A stretch of 64,000 bases of DNA, taken from the NCBI GenBank assembly GCA_037043455.1, contig JAWPHD010011216.1, positions 1 through 64,000 on the forward strand, in the 5' to 3' direction. Shown piece after piece: positions 47,240 to 58,696 of this stretch. A program made the translations under genes and the position numbers. Below the pieces are notes generated by a model that worked only from the letters and a program-made list of their open reading frames with translations, ran no database searches and was not told the origin of the DNA. Source of the stretch: Cyrtodaria siliqua. Its lineage: Eukaryota; Mollusca; Bivalvia; Adapedonta; Hiatellidae. The first letter of the stretch is position 1. Every line of letters starts with the position of its first letter.

Positions 47240-47870
47240 TACTTTCTCTCACTGCCCTTTTACCCACTCCCAACACACACAACACAACCACCAAGGAATT
47301 AAACACTCTCCTACCTGAAAATATATCTTTGAATTTGGTCCCTTTGCAGTGTTAAAATATCTGATAATCCTGAAAAGTCCGACAAAAAAAAAATCGTTCC
47401 CATACTCCCCACCAACTTTTTTTATTAGAAAAATATGTACCCCTTGGAAAAGGCAGTGCCCCCAGGGGTGACAAAAAGAGATAATATCGTATATATATCT
47501 CCCCGAATACTACAGAACCTCTTTATGGTTTAAACTTGATCAAGATAACCAGATTTCCGGATGTCCCTTTAGGGGATGACATCTGCAGAGAGGAAGATCT
47601 CATCTACGCTAATGTATTTCAGTAGCTATGGGGTATTTATGCTAAATTTACATGCAAATGGCACACAATACATACTAATCATTTCCTGTAGCAAAGTAAC
47701 CTTTAAATCATAACAGCTGATATGACAAAACATCTCCATAACCACCAGACCATGTCTACATGGCAGCATAAATTCATTCAGGGCAAACAAATTAAAACAC
47801 AGACTGATGGTGATGGAGTGGTTCATGAAATATAACATCTATTTTTTTAAGACTTCCTCCAACTATTTTT
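47240..47870. other. Non-coding, nothing recognised
   Basis: No supported feature. Confidence 0.4.
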
Positions 47871-47877
47871 TTTTTAA

Positions 47878-48175
47878 ATTTTGAATGAAATGAAATACCA
47901 TTAAAATTGGAAAGAATCCATTAAAATTGGAATGAACTGAAATACCATTAAAATTGGAATGAAGTGAAATAACATATATTTTGAATGAAATGAAATACTA
48001 ATAAACTGGAATGCATTCAATACCACTAAAACTGGAAAGAACTGAAATACCTTTGAAAATGGAATGAAATGAAATCATATATATTTGGAATGAATTGAAA
48101 TATCATTAAAATTTGATTGAATTAAATATCACTATATCTCGAATGAATTTGAATACACTAAGTGAATTTATTTAA
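47878..48175. repeat. ~30-bp degenerate minisatellite
   Basis: Variants of GAATGAAATGAAATACCATT followed by AAAATTG, decaying rightwards. Confidence 0.85.
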
Positions 48176-48179
48176 TACA

Positions 48180-49390
48180 TACACAATCCCATTTTATCCT
48201 GTGTGTGTGTTGCTTATGTAAAATCATGTGGGCAGTATGTGGTCATGGCCGATTTAAATATGTATCTATATGCAAGTGAAGTTTAAAGACATTGTAAATT
48301 AATATTGACTTAGAAACTGAGAGAAGTACTGGTGTCCAACCAGTTTTCGGCGCCTGACAGTTTTTCGTGATATTCATTTCAAACACTTCATTTTGTGTAT
48401 TTTCAGCGATAATTTTAATTCAGATTGGTGACAAAGAATCCGCATTTTACACCGTACTTATATAGAGTTACGTGTCCAGTGGGGTTTCCCAAAATCAATA
48501 TGAAATGCATATAGGATAAGCCTTTGTATGGTGGTTGCAAATGAAAACTCTACATCTATTTAAAATATTATTTAGTCTATAAATGTGCCGAAAACTGCTT
48601 GGACACCAGTACAGTTTTTTTTTGTTTGTTTTTTATATCAAACAACTAAAATGTCTGCAGTTTAGAGCTAATAAATTGACTGATTTTTGTTTTGGAAGGT
48701 TCATTAAAACATTCAAAGTACTCAGATTGATTTTTTGACTAAAATGAAATTTAATAATATTCAGTACAACATTCACAGAAGACAAACAACCTTGATACAT
48801 AATACCCGAGTGTCGTAGATCATATCTATGTGTCTGTCAAACTCTCGATACAAAATAACCAAAAGTCGTAAATCATCTCTACGTGTTCGACATACTCATA
48901 CCAACTAACCAAGTGTCATAGATCATCCCTACCATGTCCATTATACTAGACAGTCGACACATAATAAAGAAAAGAACCTTCAGACTGTGATGACTGGTTT
49001 GGAATTGCTAAACATAAATTAGTTCCTACACTTCATGAAGAATGATAACTATGGGCTACATTATTACTGACAGCGAGAGTCTATAACATGAATAAATGTA
49101 TGTTATATTCATAACCCAGAAATAAGTAGAAACAATAGTTCATGATGGTGATTGCAAGTAACCAATAGTATCTTATTGATAGGAGTGTAACAATACCATG
49201 TCATCAATCTATCGATGCATCCCAGTGGTGAGCTCCCAACAGAACTCTATTAATAGTAATTTTTACTTTCAATAACAATTGTAACTATCAATGTTTTCAC
49301 TAATTTGCAAATTCAGTTTATTTTTACTTTTTTTTTTATCTGATTTTATTTTGGTCGTTCTTTTCACGAAACCTGTCAGACTAGTATCTT
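48180..49390. other. Non-coding, nothing recognised
   Basis: A weak direct repeat (AGTCGTAAATCATCTCTACG / GTGTCATAGATCATCCCTAC) occurs at 48810-48930. No gene. Confidence 0.4.
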
Positions 49391-49591
49391 TGTGCTTAAA
49401 GCTACACAGTCTCTATATCAATTGATTTCTTCTTTGTAGGCGTGTCCTTATTTATAACTTCATGTTTACCAACTCATGTCGAAATCGGGTATTTAAACGA
49501 GCAAACATAGCGTATGAAATCATTTACTGTATAGACATCGTCCAGTGTACATCGGACCTATACAAAGGTAAAGTAATTTTTTCAGAAAAAG

Positions 49592-49668
49592 TTAGCCTCT
49601 TTCGGGGCTCGAACACATGACCTTCTGATTTCAAGTCAGTTGCTCTATCCACTGAACTACAACGCTAC
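49592..49668 (-). pseudogene. tRNA-like sequence, anticodon-loop TGA
   Basis: A-box-like TAGTTCAGTGGATAGAGCAA, anticodon arm CTGACTTGAAATCAG (loop CTTGAAA) and B-box TGTTCGAGCCCC are all present. Acceptor and T stems pair poorly, and the long variable arm of a real tRNA-Ser is missing. It is a tRNA-derived promoter-bearing relic. Its partner copy is at 50938-51010. Confidence 0.7.
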
Positions 49669-49941
49669 TTGAGAAAATAGTATATTAACTACCATTTATC
49701 ATGAGGCAAAATAACATAACATATTTGAACGCAACTCAAGATGGTTCAATAAATATATAGTCCATCTAGTCGCACATGTAAATTAACATGATACTGTATG
49801 TTATCAATATGAAACTAATACTTCGCCTCAAAACAACTATATCTTGACTTGTTATTTAGCGCTTGATGAGTTTGTGTGTGCATGCTAGTTATTACGTAAT
49901 GCCTATTTAGTGTTAAAAATGCTAGAACATACCAATAAATA

Positions 49942-50017
49942 GCCGTGGTCTTGTGGTTCAGCATACATCCTTCAAAACTTGAAAGTGCAAGGCAGTGGCT
50001 GAAATCCCGCTTCAGGC
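49942..50017 (+). pseudogene. tRNA-like sequence, second type
   Basis: GCCGTGGTCTTGTGGTTCAG is A-box-like; GGCTGAAATCC is a weak B-box. The acceptor ends GCC and GGC can pair. The partner copy at 50588-50656 has a better B-box. Confidence 0.55.
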
Positions 50018-50587
50018 AACTTTTTTTTTATCAATTATATTCTGAAGCCGTATATTTATTGATGTTACCTGTACGGAGGCTAAATAAAAATGTGAAATTT
50101 TACGCATCGATTTCTGCCTTTCGGGGTGTTCATTGATTTGAAACTACTTCACACGTGACTCATTCATATTCATGAGTTATTACCAGTTAAAATAGGGACT
50201 GTGTAGCTTTAAGATTATTTATGCTTAAGACAGATTCCTTTGTGATTCATGTATTTTTAAATACTTAAAATGTCTTAAGCTGCAGAAAGTGGATAGATCT
50301 ACCTAGACAAATTAAAATGGGATATTCTTTTCTTGATTTCATTACAAAAACGTACACAAAAAGTTTTGAATAATAGAAAATCTGCCCTTTAAAGCTACTG
50401 AGTCTCTATTTTAGCTGGTAATAACTCATGAATATGAATGAGTCATGTGTAAAGTAGTTTCAAAATCAACGAACACGCCAAAAGTCGGTATAAATGCAGA
50501 AGTCGATGCGTAAAATATTACATTTTATTTAGCCTTCGTACAGGTAACATCGATAAAAATACATATATGTGATAAAAAAAAGTAATT

Positions 50588-50656
50588 GCCCGGAACGGGA
50601 TTTGAACCACAGACGTTGCGCTTGTATGATGTACGTTTATACACTAGACCATGGCT
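50588..50656 (-). pseudogene. tRNA-like sequence, second type
   Basis: On the minus strand GCCATGGTCTAGTGTATAAA (A-box-like) and GGTTCAAATCC (good B-box) are followed by CGTTCCGGGC. A similar A-box fragment lies on the minus strand near 5735-5757. Confidence 0.65.
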
Positions 50657-50937
50657 ATTTATTGATAACTTGTAGCATTTTTAATACTAAATAGGCATTA
50701 CGTAATAACTAGTGCACACACAAACTATCAAGCGCTAAATAACAAGTCGAGATATGGTTGTTTTGAGGCGGAATATTAGTTTCATATTGATAACATATAA
50801 TATTACACCGGGCAATGTTAATTTAAATGTGCGACAAGATGGACTATATATTTATTGATTCATCTTGAGTTGCGTTCAGATAGGTTAAGTTATTTTGCCT
50901 CTTAATAAATGGTAGTTAGTATTCCATTTTCTCAAGA

Positions 50938-51010
50938 AGCGTTATAGTTCAGTGGTAGAGCACCTGACTTGAAATCAGAAGGTCATGTGTTCGAGTCCCA
51001 AAAGAGGCTA
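50938..51010 (+). pseudogene. tRNA-like sequence, anticodon-loop TGA
   Basis: TAGTTCAGTGGTAGAGCACC, CTGACTTGAAATCAG and TGTTCGAGTCCC provide A-box, anticodon arm and B-box. It is nearly identical to the 49592-49668 copy. Acceptor pairing is imperfect. Confidence 0.7.
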
Positions 51011-51379
51011 CTTTTTACTTCTGTAAATCATAATGTTACCTGTGTACAGGTACGATTTGCACTGGTCGATGTCTATACAATAAATGATGTCCTGCGTTAT
51101 AGTTGCTCGCTTAAATACCCGTTTTTGATATGAGCTGGTGAACATGAAGTTACAAATAAAGACACACCTAAAGAGAAGAAATCGATTGATAAAGGGACTC
51201 TGTAGCTTTAATCTCTAATAGTATCACAATGGTAGTTTCACAGATAGTAATTTTATTGCAATAATCAAAAAAATTAACGTAGAAGGTCACCACTGCTCAT
51301 TAACCTAAAATGCAAGTTACATCAGTTTGCCCTTTAATTCATTTAGAAGTTTAGACTGGTAACAGGCAGACATGTATGC

Positions 51380-52830
51380 AAAACAATAGCTTGATTTACT
51401 TGTACAAGAAAGACAGGCATACACGACAATAGCCGGATTGACTTATACAGGAAAGATAGGCATACACGACAATAGCTTGACTGACTAATACAGGAAAGAT
51501 AGGCACACATGACAATAGCTTGATTGACTTATACAGGAAAGATAGGCATACACAACAATAGCTTGATTGACTGATACAGGAAAGATAGGCACAAATGACA
51601 ATAGCTTGATTGACTTATACAGGAAAGATAGGCATACACAACACAATAGCTTGATTGACTTATACAGGAAAGATAGGCATACCAGACAATAGCTTGATTG
51701 ACTTATACAGGAAAGATAGGCACACATGACAATAGCTTGATTGACTTATACATGACAATAGCTTGACTTACACAGGAAAATTAGGCATACACGACAGTAG
51801 CTTGATTGACTTATTCAGGAAAGATAGGCATACAAGACAATAGCTTGATTGACTTATACAGGAAAGATAGGCATACCAGACAAAAGCTTGATTGACTTAT
51901 ACAGAAAAGATAGGCACACATGGCAATAGCTGGCTTGGCTTATACAGGAAAGATAGGCACACATGACACTAGCTTGATTGTCTTATACAGGAAAGATAGA
52001 CATACAAGACAATAGCTTGATTGACTTACACAGGAAAAATAGGCATACACAATAATAGCTTGATTGACTTATACAGGAATGATGGGCATACAAGACAATA
52101 GCTTGATTGACTTATACTGGAAAGACATGCATGCAAGACAATAGCTGGATTAACTTATACTGGAAAGACAGGCATACAAAACAATAGTGAGATTGACTTA
52201 ATTATACTGGAAAGATAGGCATACAAGAAGATAGCTGGATTAACTTATACTGGAAAGACAGGCATACAAAACAATAGTGAGATTGACTTAATTATACTGA
52301 AAAGATAGGCCTACAAGACGATAGCTGGATTGACTTATACTGGAAAGATAGGCATACAAGACAATAGCTGGATTGACTTATACAGGAAAGATATGCATAA
52401 AAGACAATAGCTGGATTGACTTACACAGGAAAGATAGGCATACCCGACAATAGCTTAATTGACTTATACAGGAAAGATAGGCACACTTGACAATAGCTTG
52501 ATTGACTTATACAGGAAAGATAGGCATACAAGACAATAGCTTGATTTACCTATACAGGAAAGATAGGCATACACGACAATATCTTGATTGACTTATACAG
52601 GAAAGATAGGCATACACGACAATAGCTTGATTGACTTATACAGGAAAGATAGGCATACACAACAATAGCTTTAATGACTTATACAGGACAGATAGGTATA
52701 CATACAAGACAATTATAGCTTGATTGACTTATACAGGAAAGATAGGCATACAAGACAAAAGCTTGGTTGACTTATACAGGAAAGAGATGCATGCAAGACA
52801 ATAGCTGGATTGACTTATTGGCATTTTACA
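51380..52830. repeat. 43-bp minisatellite, ~33 copies
   Basis: The unit is AGGAAAGATAGGCATACACG, then ACAATAGCTTGATTGACTTA, then TAC. A right-of-centre block (52080-52400) uses CTGGATTGACTTATACTGG variants and contains a ~110-bp duplication. No spacers intervene. Confidence 0.95.
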
Positions 52831-52834
52831 TCTC

Positions 52835-53785
52835 ATTCAACACCTATTGAGAAGGGGACCTATTTGTACAGCCTCATCTGAAGGATACATGCACCAAGTT
52901 GACTATTTGATCTGGAAGATAGGAACTGAAAGTGTTCCATTAAATATGTAAATATTAACCTGATTCATCAATCCCTTTTCACAGCTGATTACTGGCAACA
53001 ATGATAAATGTACTGATAAACTCCCAATTGTGACCAGAGGCAAAGTATAAATTATTTTGATACAGCAAAAGCAACTTTTACAGGTAGAATATCTAACAGC
53101 AGTATTAAAAAGGTATTACTAAAAGCAATTAATCTGGAAGGTAAATGTTTATATATTAACAAAGACAAACTTTCTAGCATATGAGGTAAAGAGACAATAT
53201 AGATTAGATTGCTTGGCTTCTACATCATTAACACAGTGGTCATACTGAGACTGGGATCACTGTTATAAACTGATGAGACTGCAACCACTGATTTACTACT
53301 AATCCAACATGCCTGATGAGGCCCAACCCCTGATTTACTGCTAATCCAACATGGCCCACCACTGGATTACCGGTAGCACTGATAGTGGACAGAGTTTGTA
53401 ACATGAAGTGCTTCGGGGAGCATCCATCGGTTCTATCGATTTTCTTGTTATGTGTATATGAACTATAAGATCAACCCATTGGAAACTGTTGTGAAATGCA
53501 AGTAATAAGGATATGTGATGCAACAGGACAAGACGATACAGACAGATTCCAATATAGCCCTCACTTCACTTTGTGAAGCGGAGGTATAAGAAACATTCTT
53601 CCATTGTATGGTATGGGAATGTAAGTAAGGTCAAGAGTTAAAGCACTGACTTACACGGTTGTCCAGAGTTCATCAAACTTACTGTTGGCATCCTTCTACC
53701 GTATTCTGTCAAGATTCCATTAAACACATGAAATCAAAGTACTCAAAGTACTGAGAATGCAAGGTTTGATAGGAAAGACTGTATG
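52835..53785. other. Non-coding, nothing firmly recognised
   Basis: A splice-like segment on the minus strand near 53640-53700 was considered and rejected (see rejected list). A direct repeat, CTGATTTACT(A/G)CTAATCC, occurs at 53288-53350. Confidence 0.4.
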
Positions 53786-53789
53786 AATA

Positions 53790-55270
53790 TTTGCACGATT
53801 GCTGGACATTTAAAATATCCATAAATTTGACAGGTTGGCTTGCAATTGCTCTTAGACATAAAATAGAAGAGTTGTATTTTCCCAATAGCAGTCACTTTAG
53901 TGGTTGTGAGACTTATTTTTGGGACTGGTTTGCATTTAACATTGCCTGGTGTAACAGTTGCAATTTATCTGCAACAAATTGAAGACATGCCCCGTTTTGT
54001 ATCCCTTCCATATCAACAACTTGTTGAACCGCTGCATTCGCTCATATTTCTGTACTTCGGAGTATGAAGCAGAAAAGCCAAGTTTAAAGAGTGAATCAAT
54101 AAGAAATTTGGATCCGAGCTGCCGATGCATTTGAACACCAAGTACAATTTGTAAAGGTGCAATGATCGATCATGGTCGAACACTCTGCATGATTGTCTGG
54201 CCAATCGATGTAAATTTCTCATCAACGTCTTTTCCCGTAAATAAAGTTTTCGAAAAAAAGTTTAAGATTTGGAAAAATATATTCCGAATTGGCTTGTTTA
54301 GACGATATTTCATCAAAATCTGGGTAGAATTTACACGCAGCATCCAAACTGACGGATTTTATTTCATTTCGTATCAGATTTGCTGCGGTCTCAATAATCC
54401 GTAGCTTTTCTAACTCCGAATCGGCCTATTTGGGCTCGCAGTAGAAATTATGCAGAAGCACAGAAGCAGTAGTTCTAAAAGTAACTACATCCGATTTTCC
54501 GTTTTTTTCTGTTATAATTATTCTATCTTTTAAGTGGTCTAGAAGACGTTTCTTCATGTATTTATAGCTATACGGTTCCACACCCGAATCTACTAGAAAT
54601 TCTTTCATTTTAAGTATTAAATCATTGACAGATATTTGTTCCTCGTCGTTTTCTTCGAGGAACGTGACTGTACGAAGAAAAGCTTCATCGGCAACAGTGG
54701 AAGATGGTCTGCCTCGCTTGTCTGCACCAGAACCAGAAGCTACTTCGGAAAACTATCGAGGCTTTCCTTTGCCTGTCCTGAAACAAACACTGCACTCCTG
54801 GTGATGACTGGCATCGGCTGCATGAAGATCATGTAGTGTTTGAATGCGGGCATACACCTCATTAGACCAAGAATCTTTTCTTTTTTCGCATGCTTCAACT
54901 ATTCGCTCCTGAAAATCATAGATTCTTACAGAAAAGATAGATTTGGTTTCATTTCCGAAGCTTGTTAACCCTACTGCTTTGCCATAAAATAAGCAGTCTT
55001 CCCTAAATGAAAATGATCTCTCAGACCTAAGCGTGCGTTGCGGGTCGTCTTTCCTGTAGTAGCTTCGCATTTTCTCTTCTGCCCTGCTATTGATTTAGGA
55101 CTGATATATGTAGCCCTACATGTTTTATGAACATTTTGCCCAGGTTGTACACATAACGAGTCACCACGAGCTAAACTTGTTCTATTTACACCATCACATC
55201 CTTTCTTCATTAAATTAACAGTATCTTGTCCATTGTCAAGACTGTCCTCGCAAACTGAACAAATGTTCAT
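53790..55270 (-). pseudogene. Decayed multi-copy Cys/His protein gene
   Basis: Minus-strand pieces read in order as one diverged protein, with at least two frameshifts (about 55040 and 54750) and several stops. The N-terminal part (54971-55270) has CSVCEDSL and VHKTCRATY, a C-x2-C...H-x3-C zinc-ligand pattern. The next part (54753-55040) has SFSFREDCLFYGK, then LHDLHAADASHHQECS. Then come GRPSSTVADEAFL, FLEENDEEQISVNDLILKMK (about 54610-54710) and YKYMKKRLLDHLKDRIIITE. The C-terminal part (53936-54225) has APLQ, then LGSKFLIDSLFKLGFSASYS and QFVAD. I know this arrangement only from multi-copy uncharacterised proteins of cnidarians and molluscs; the function is unknown. No introns are evident, which fits dispersal by retroposition or a mobile element. 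Confidence 0.72.
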
Positions 55271-55329
55271 ATCGAAAGTAAAACAGATCTACTATCACAG
55301 CTGTACTATCATAAAGAAACTGCAGAAAA

Positions 55330-56160
55330 CATGAACTTGGAGATATGACTTTATTCTGTTATGATTAAATAAGTGCTATACATTCCGCGAAGTGCCGACT
55401 CGAAATAAGCTGACATTTTTGTTAATATTGTGACGAAACGAGGTACGAAACTGAGGACGAAACGAAATTGCTCATTTTGATACTAAAGTAGTTTTTATAC
55501 ATATTGTTTTCTCGTCAACCTAACTTATAAAATCATCGAAACATAAATAAAAAAATTAATATGTATAAATGCATACAGGAATTAATTTGGGGTACAACTT
55601 TCAAATGCAAATAACTGTAGTACGAACAGGCAAGATTGTAAATGAACTAGTAACCGGATAGCTCAATTATCCAAATTTCGAAATACGCTACAATGTTTTC
55701 TTCTGAAACCAATAAATTGTGTCCAATTCTTGTTTTCTAATCATATATTTATATATTGTTTTAGAAACAATTGAAAAATATTCTGTTGCAATTTGTGCGG
55801 GTGTTTTGTTACTTTCACTTGCCTAATATAACACTTTAGTGGCTGTCAAGCGAAGGTGCGCTTGACGTCACATCGTGTTCTCCCTTGATGAGAAAACCTT
55901 GCAAAAATATGCTTGAAAAAACAATCGCCCACAACTCATACATAATGAGATTTTCGTAGAGTTTCTCGACCTGTTTATTTGCATTATAGTTGTTTTCAGC
56001 ATCCAATATGTTCGTCTAGCATAGATCAGCATACATGTACAATTTGAAGCCTCGATTTATGAGAAAAAATGAAGGTTATCTGCCAGATGGCGATGAGCAG
56101 GCGGAAAAAGCAATGGCTATGAATGCAAGTTGAAAATCAACCATGCATTAAAAAATGAGT
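55330..56160. other. Non-coding, nothing recognised
   Basis: No supported feature between the pseudogene and the next TTAA element. Confidence 0.4.
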
Positions 56161-56166
56161 TGTTAA

Positions 56167-56427
56167 AGGGACACATGGCAATCTTGAAATCTTTATCAAG
56201 CATTAACATTTTATAAATCCAGCATCATTTTCAACTTTCCTTCCTTATTTTACCACAGGTTTGAATATATTATTGGTGAAATATAATCAACAGTTAGTAA
56301 TAAACAAAAACATTTTGCTTTATACAATTCTTATAATTAATATCAATGATTAAACAAACGCAATTTATGTAGAAAATCTAACAGGATGCCACAAGTTTTT
56401 AAAAAATCAAGACTGATGTGTGTTTCT
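56167..56427. mobile_element. TTAA-flanked MITE (261 bp)
   Basis: Begins AGGGACACATGGCAATCTTG after TTAA (56163-56166) and ends CAAGACTGATGTGTGTTTCT before TTAA (56428-56431). It matches the ends of 33348-35293 and is the uninterrupted version of that element. Confidence 0.82.
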
Positions 56428-56429
56428 TT

Positions 56430-57250
56430 AAAGCATTAGTCAAGTCAATCTTTGGCTCAGAATTTTCATTAAATGTGAATTAGGAACACTTTCAGGTCAA
56501 TTTGCTGCCTTGTACAACAGCTACTGGTGGATTCAAAAATCTATAAATCTTGCACTTGGCAATTTCAGCTGTTGTACCCTACCATCTTTATAATAATAAA
56601 GTTGTACCAGAGCAGTATACTAGGTAGAAATTCAAGACTTGGGTGTGCAAAATATGCAAAAAGGGTGTGCAAAATAATTTGCTAACACAAGCGAACAGCC
56701 AAATCGCGCCAAGTAGGGCAATATTTTTTAAAGATAAAGGTGAAAAATGTACACTTTAGATCATCTTTCTTCTTTAAAAGTATACAAAACATAACAATAT
56801 TGAGTGGTTGTTGGAAGTGTTGTTTAGCCATTGGCCGCTATTTTTCGAAAACGGCCGTGCAAAAGACAGCTGCATGATTGGCTGGCTAATGCACTGTACC
56901 AGAGGTGTACAAGTGATTTTACCTCCCCCATGGTTCAGTCCTATTTGATCCAATTATCCTATTGGTCCATTGATAGCTTACGACAACATTACCATTGCTT
57001 TAACTCAACTTGCATTAGTCTACGAGTGGAAAAACTTCCCAAATCCCCTTCACGGGACTGCGGCCGATAAAGGAGCCGCTAGTTGGTTAACCCCTTACTT
57101 CCGAAATCAGAACGAGGCTCACTTCCTCTTATGAATCTGAAAGGATCAGGTAATATCGGGTGGCTCAATTTTGCGTTTTTTCCACGGGTTTTGAGTTTTG
57201 TTAATTTTATTTTTGTATTTCTTTATTGTTATACACCTTTTCTACATTAA
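56430..57250. other. Upstream flank / possible 5' leader of the DIRS element
   Basis: The open frame 56831-57070 has no recognised domain. The DIRS left terminus should lie here, but no inverted repeat matching the right side was found, so the boundary is unresolved. Confidence 0.4.
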
Positions 57251-57256
57251 CAGTTT

Positions 57257-58370
57257 GTGCGTTTAGCACTCGCTGTCTTACTTTTTGTATTTTTAGCGCA
57301 CATGTCGCATGTGACCACGCCACCGCTGGGTGGAGAGTCCTGCTCGAAGGGAGAAATGAGTACCCCTTACGCCCAGGATAAACCCCAACCCAGACGGAAA
57401 CTGCCTGGTTCCCCTTCCACTCCTGTTTCCAGTAAGAAGCTGGCAGGTACTAGTGGGTCCCACAGTGGTGGCAGAGACTCTCTCCCTAAAGGGTATGCGG
57501 AAGGCCCTCAGAACAGCTCAGACTCGAACTCATCTAGGTCACCTTCCAGAGAGTCCAGGCACAGGAGTAACCGGGTATTCAGGTAATTCTTCTAATTCTG
57601 AATTTTCGGGTTTTTCTAACTCCCCTCTACGTCATAGGGGTAGGTCCCACTCCCACTCCCGGCGTATCTAGGAGTAGTTCTCATAGACGTCATGAGCGTC
57701 ATCATCACATGTCTTCCCGGGAACTAGCCAATCTCAGGTCTCTTCCAAGCTCGGCTTCCCGGCTCTCTCATTCTAAGAGGTCCAGGAACCACTCTAGGTC
57801 TCGTTCTAGAGATGATTCTAAGCCGGCTAGACGTTCCCATTCTAGTTCTTCTCACCATAGAAGGGATCACGCTCACAGCATGTTACCATCTAACGGTTCC
57901 CAGTCACGGAGGATTTCTACTCCTTTGGACGTTCTCTCCCCTCAACATCAAGAGGACGTTTTTTCGTGGTTTTTTTTTATCCCTCCACAGGCTTGTTTCA
58001 ATCTGGTCAACCTCCCTTACCCCCTCAGAGTGTGACTTCTGAGCTTCCTGAAGAGTTCCAGGAAAAACCTTCTCAAGGTGCGGTTTGTCCTTCCTTCTCT
58101 GATATGATTGCCCTTCTTAGAGATAGGTTGGGACCCTCAGTTTGCCCTCCGGTATTTGCTCCTGTCAATTCCTCGGCTGGTGCTTCTGCCATGGACTACT
58201 TTGATGTACAGGCTGACTCTTCTAAACCTGACCGTTCTTTACCCCAGAGTAGGCAGGTTGCTTCTCTTCTTTCCTCTCTTTTGGCTGAGGTGAGGGTTCG
58301 GAAACAGTTCAAGTGTCACCACGTCCTCAGTTTCCTAGGGCCTTTCGTACTAATAAGCTTCTGACAGGTA
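57257..58370 (+). pseudogene. DIRS Gag-like remnant
   Basis: Fragments in three frames (57257-57586, 57453-57671, 57709-58035, 57966-58364). They are rich in Ser/Arg dipeptides (SRSPSRESRHRSNR, SKRSRNHSRSRSRDDSK), followed by FSDMIALLRDRLG. Such basic Ser-rich N-termini are usual for DIRS first ORFs. A plausible original start is the Met at 57302 (MSHVTTPPLGG) after a T-rich leader. Frame changes near 57570, 57670 and 57965 break it. Confidence 0.72.
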
Positions 58371-58696
58371 AAAAGCAGTACAGTAACTTACGTGCAATGT
58401 ATGTGCCTCAAGCTCCTGTTCTCCCTTGGTAGATTCTTCTGTTCAGGATGTTCTTCGGCCTAGGACTGGCTTGCCTTCGGGGGCTACCATCTCTTTGGTA
58501 GATGTTGTGTCTTTGGATCGTTTGGCACGTATGGGGGTTTCTTCCCATTATATTCCCTTTATATTCTTTTCACAGTGAAGGCTAACATCGACGCTATGGT
58601 TTGTTTCTTCGGATGTCCGAGGCTTTCAGTCTGGTCAGAAGAGATGCAATTTTGAACCTCTCTGTTCTTAATCCGTAACTGTCTGCAAGCCTTAGG

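Larger units (their letters stand above)
49400..50208. mobile_element. TTAA-flanked element (809 bp) with two tRNA-like sequences, copy 1
   Basis: Starts AGCTACACAGTCTCTAT and ends AGGGACTGTGTAGCT, flanked by TTAA (49396-49399, 50209-50212). The interior carries one tRNA-like sequence on the minus strand (49592-49668) and another on the plus strand (49942-50017), both pointing outwards. An inverted copy lies at 50393-51207. TTAA targets suggest piggyBac or Kolobok mobilisation. There is no transposase. Confidence 0.9.
50393..51207. mobile_element. TTAA-flanked element (815 bp) with two tRNA-like sequences, copy 2
   Basis: Starts AGCTACTGAGTCTCTAT and ends GGGACTCTGTAGCT, flanked by TTAA (50389-50392, 51208-51211). 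It matches copy 1 end to end in reverse orientation. Each copy has its own TTAA pair, so these are two insertions, not arms of one fold-back. Confidence 0.9.

Noticed and set aside
49592..51010. Functional tRNA genes
   Set aside because: Acceptor and T-stem pairing is poor, the TGA type lacks the tRNA-Ser variable arm, and all sit inside mobile elements.
49396..51211. Single large fold-back element
   Set aside because: Each half has its own TIR pair and TTAA flanks, so two independent inverted insertions explain it better.
51380..52830. CRISPR-like array
   Set aside because: Contiguous 43-bp tandem units with no unique spacers, in a eukaryotic genome.
53640..53700. Minus-strand exon upstream of the PX exons (acceptor TTGACAG, donor GTAAGT)
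   Set aside because: The open reading frame would end in phase 1, which does not fit the phase-0 start of the 41295 exon, and the peptide has no match to SGK N-termini.
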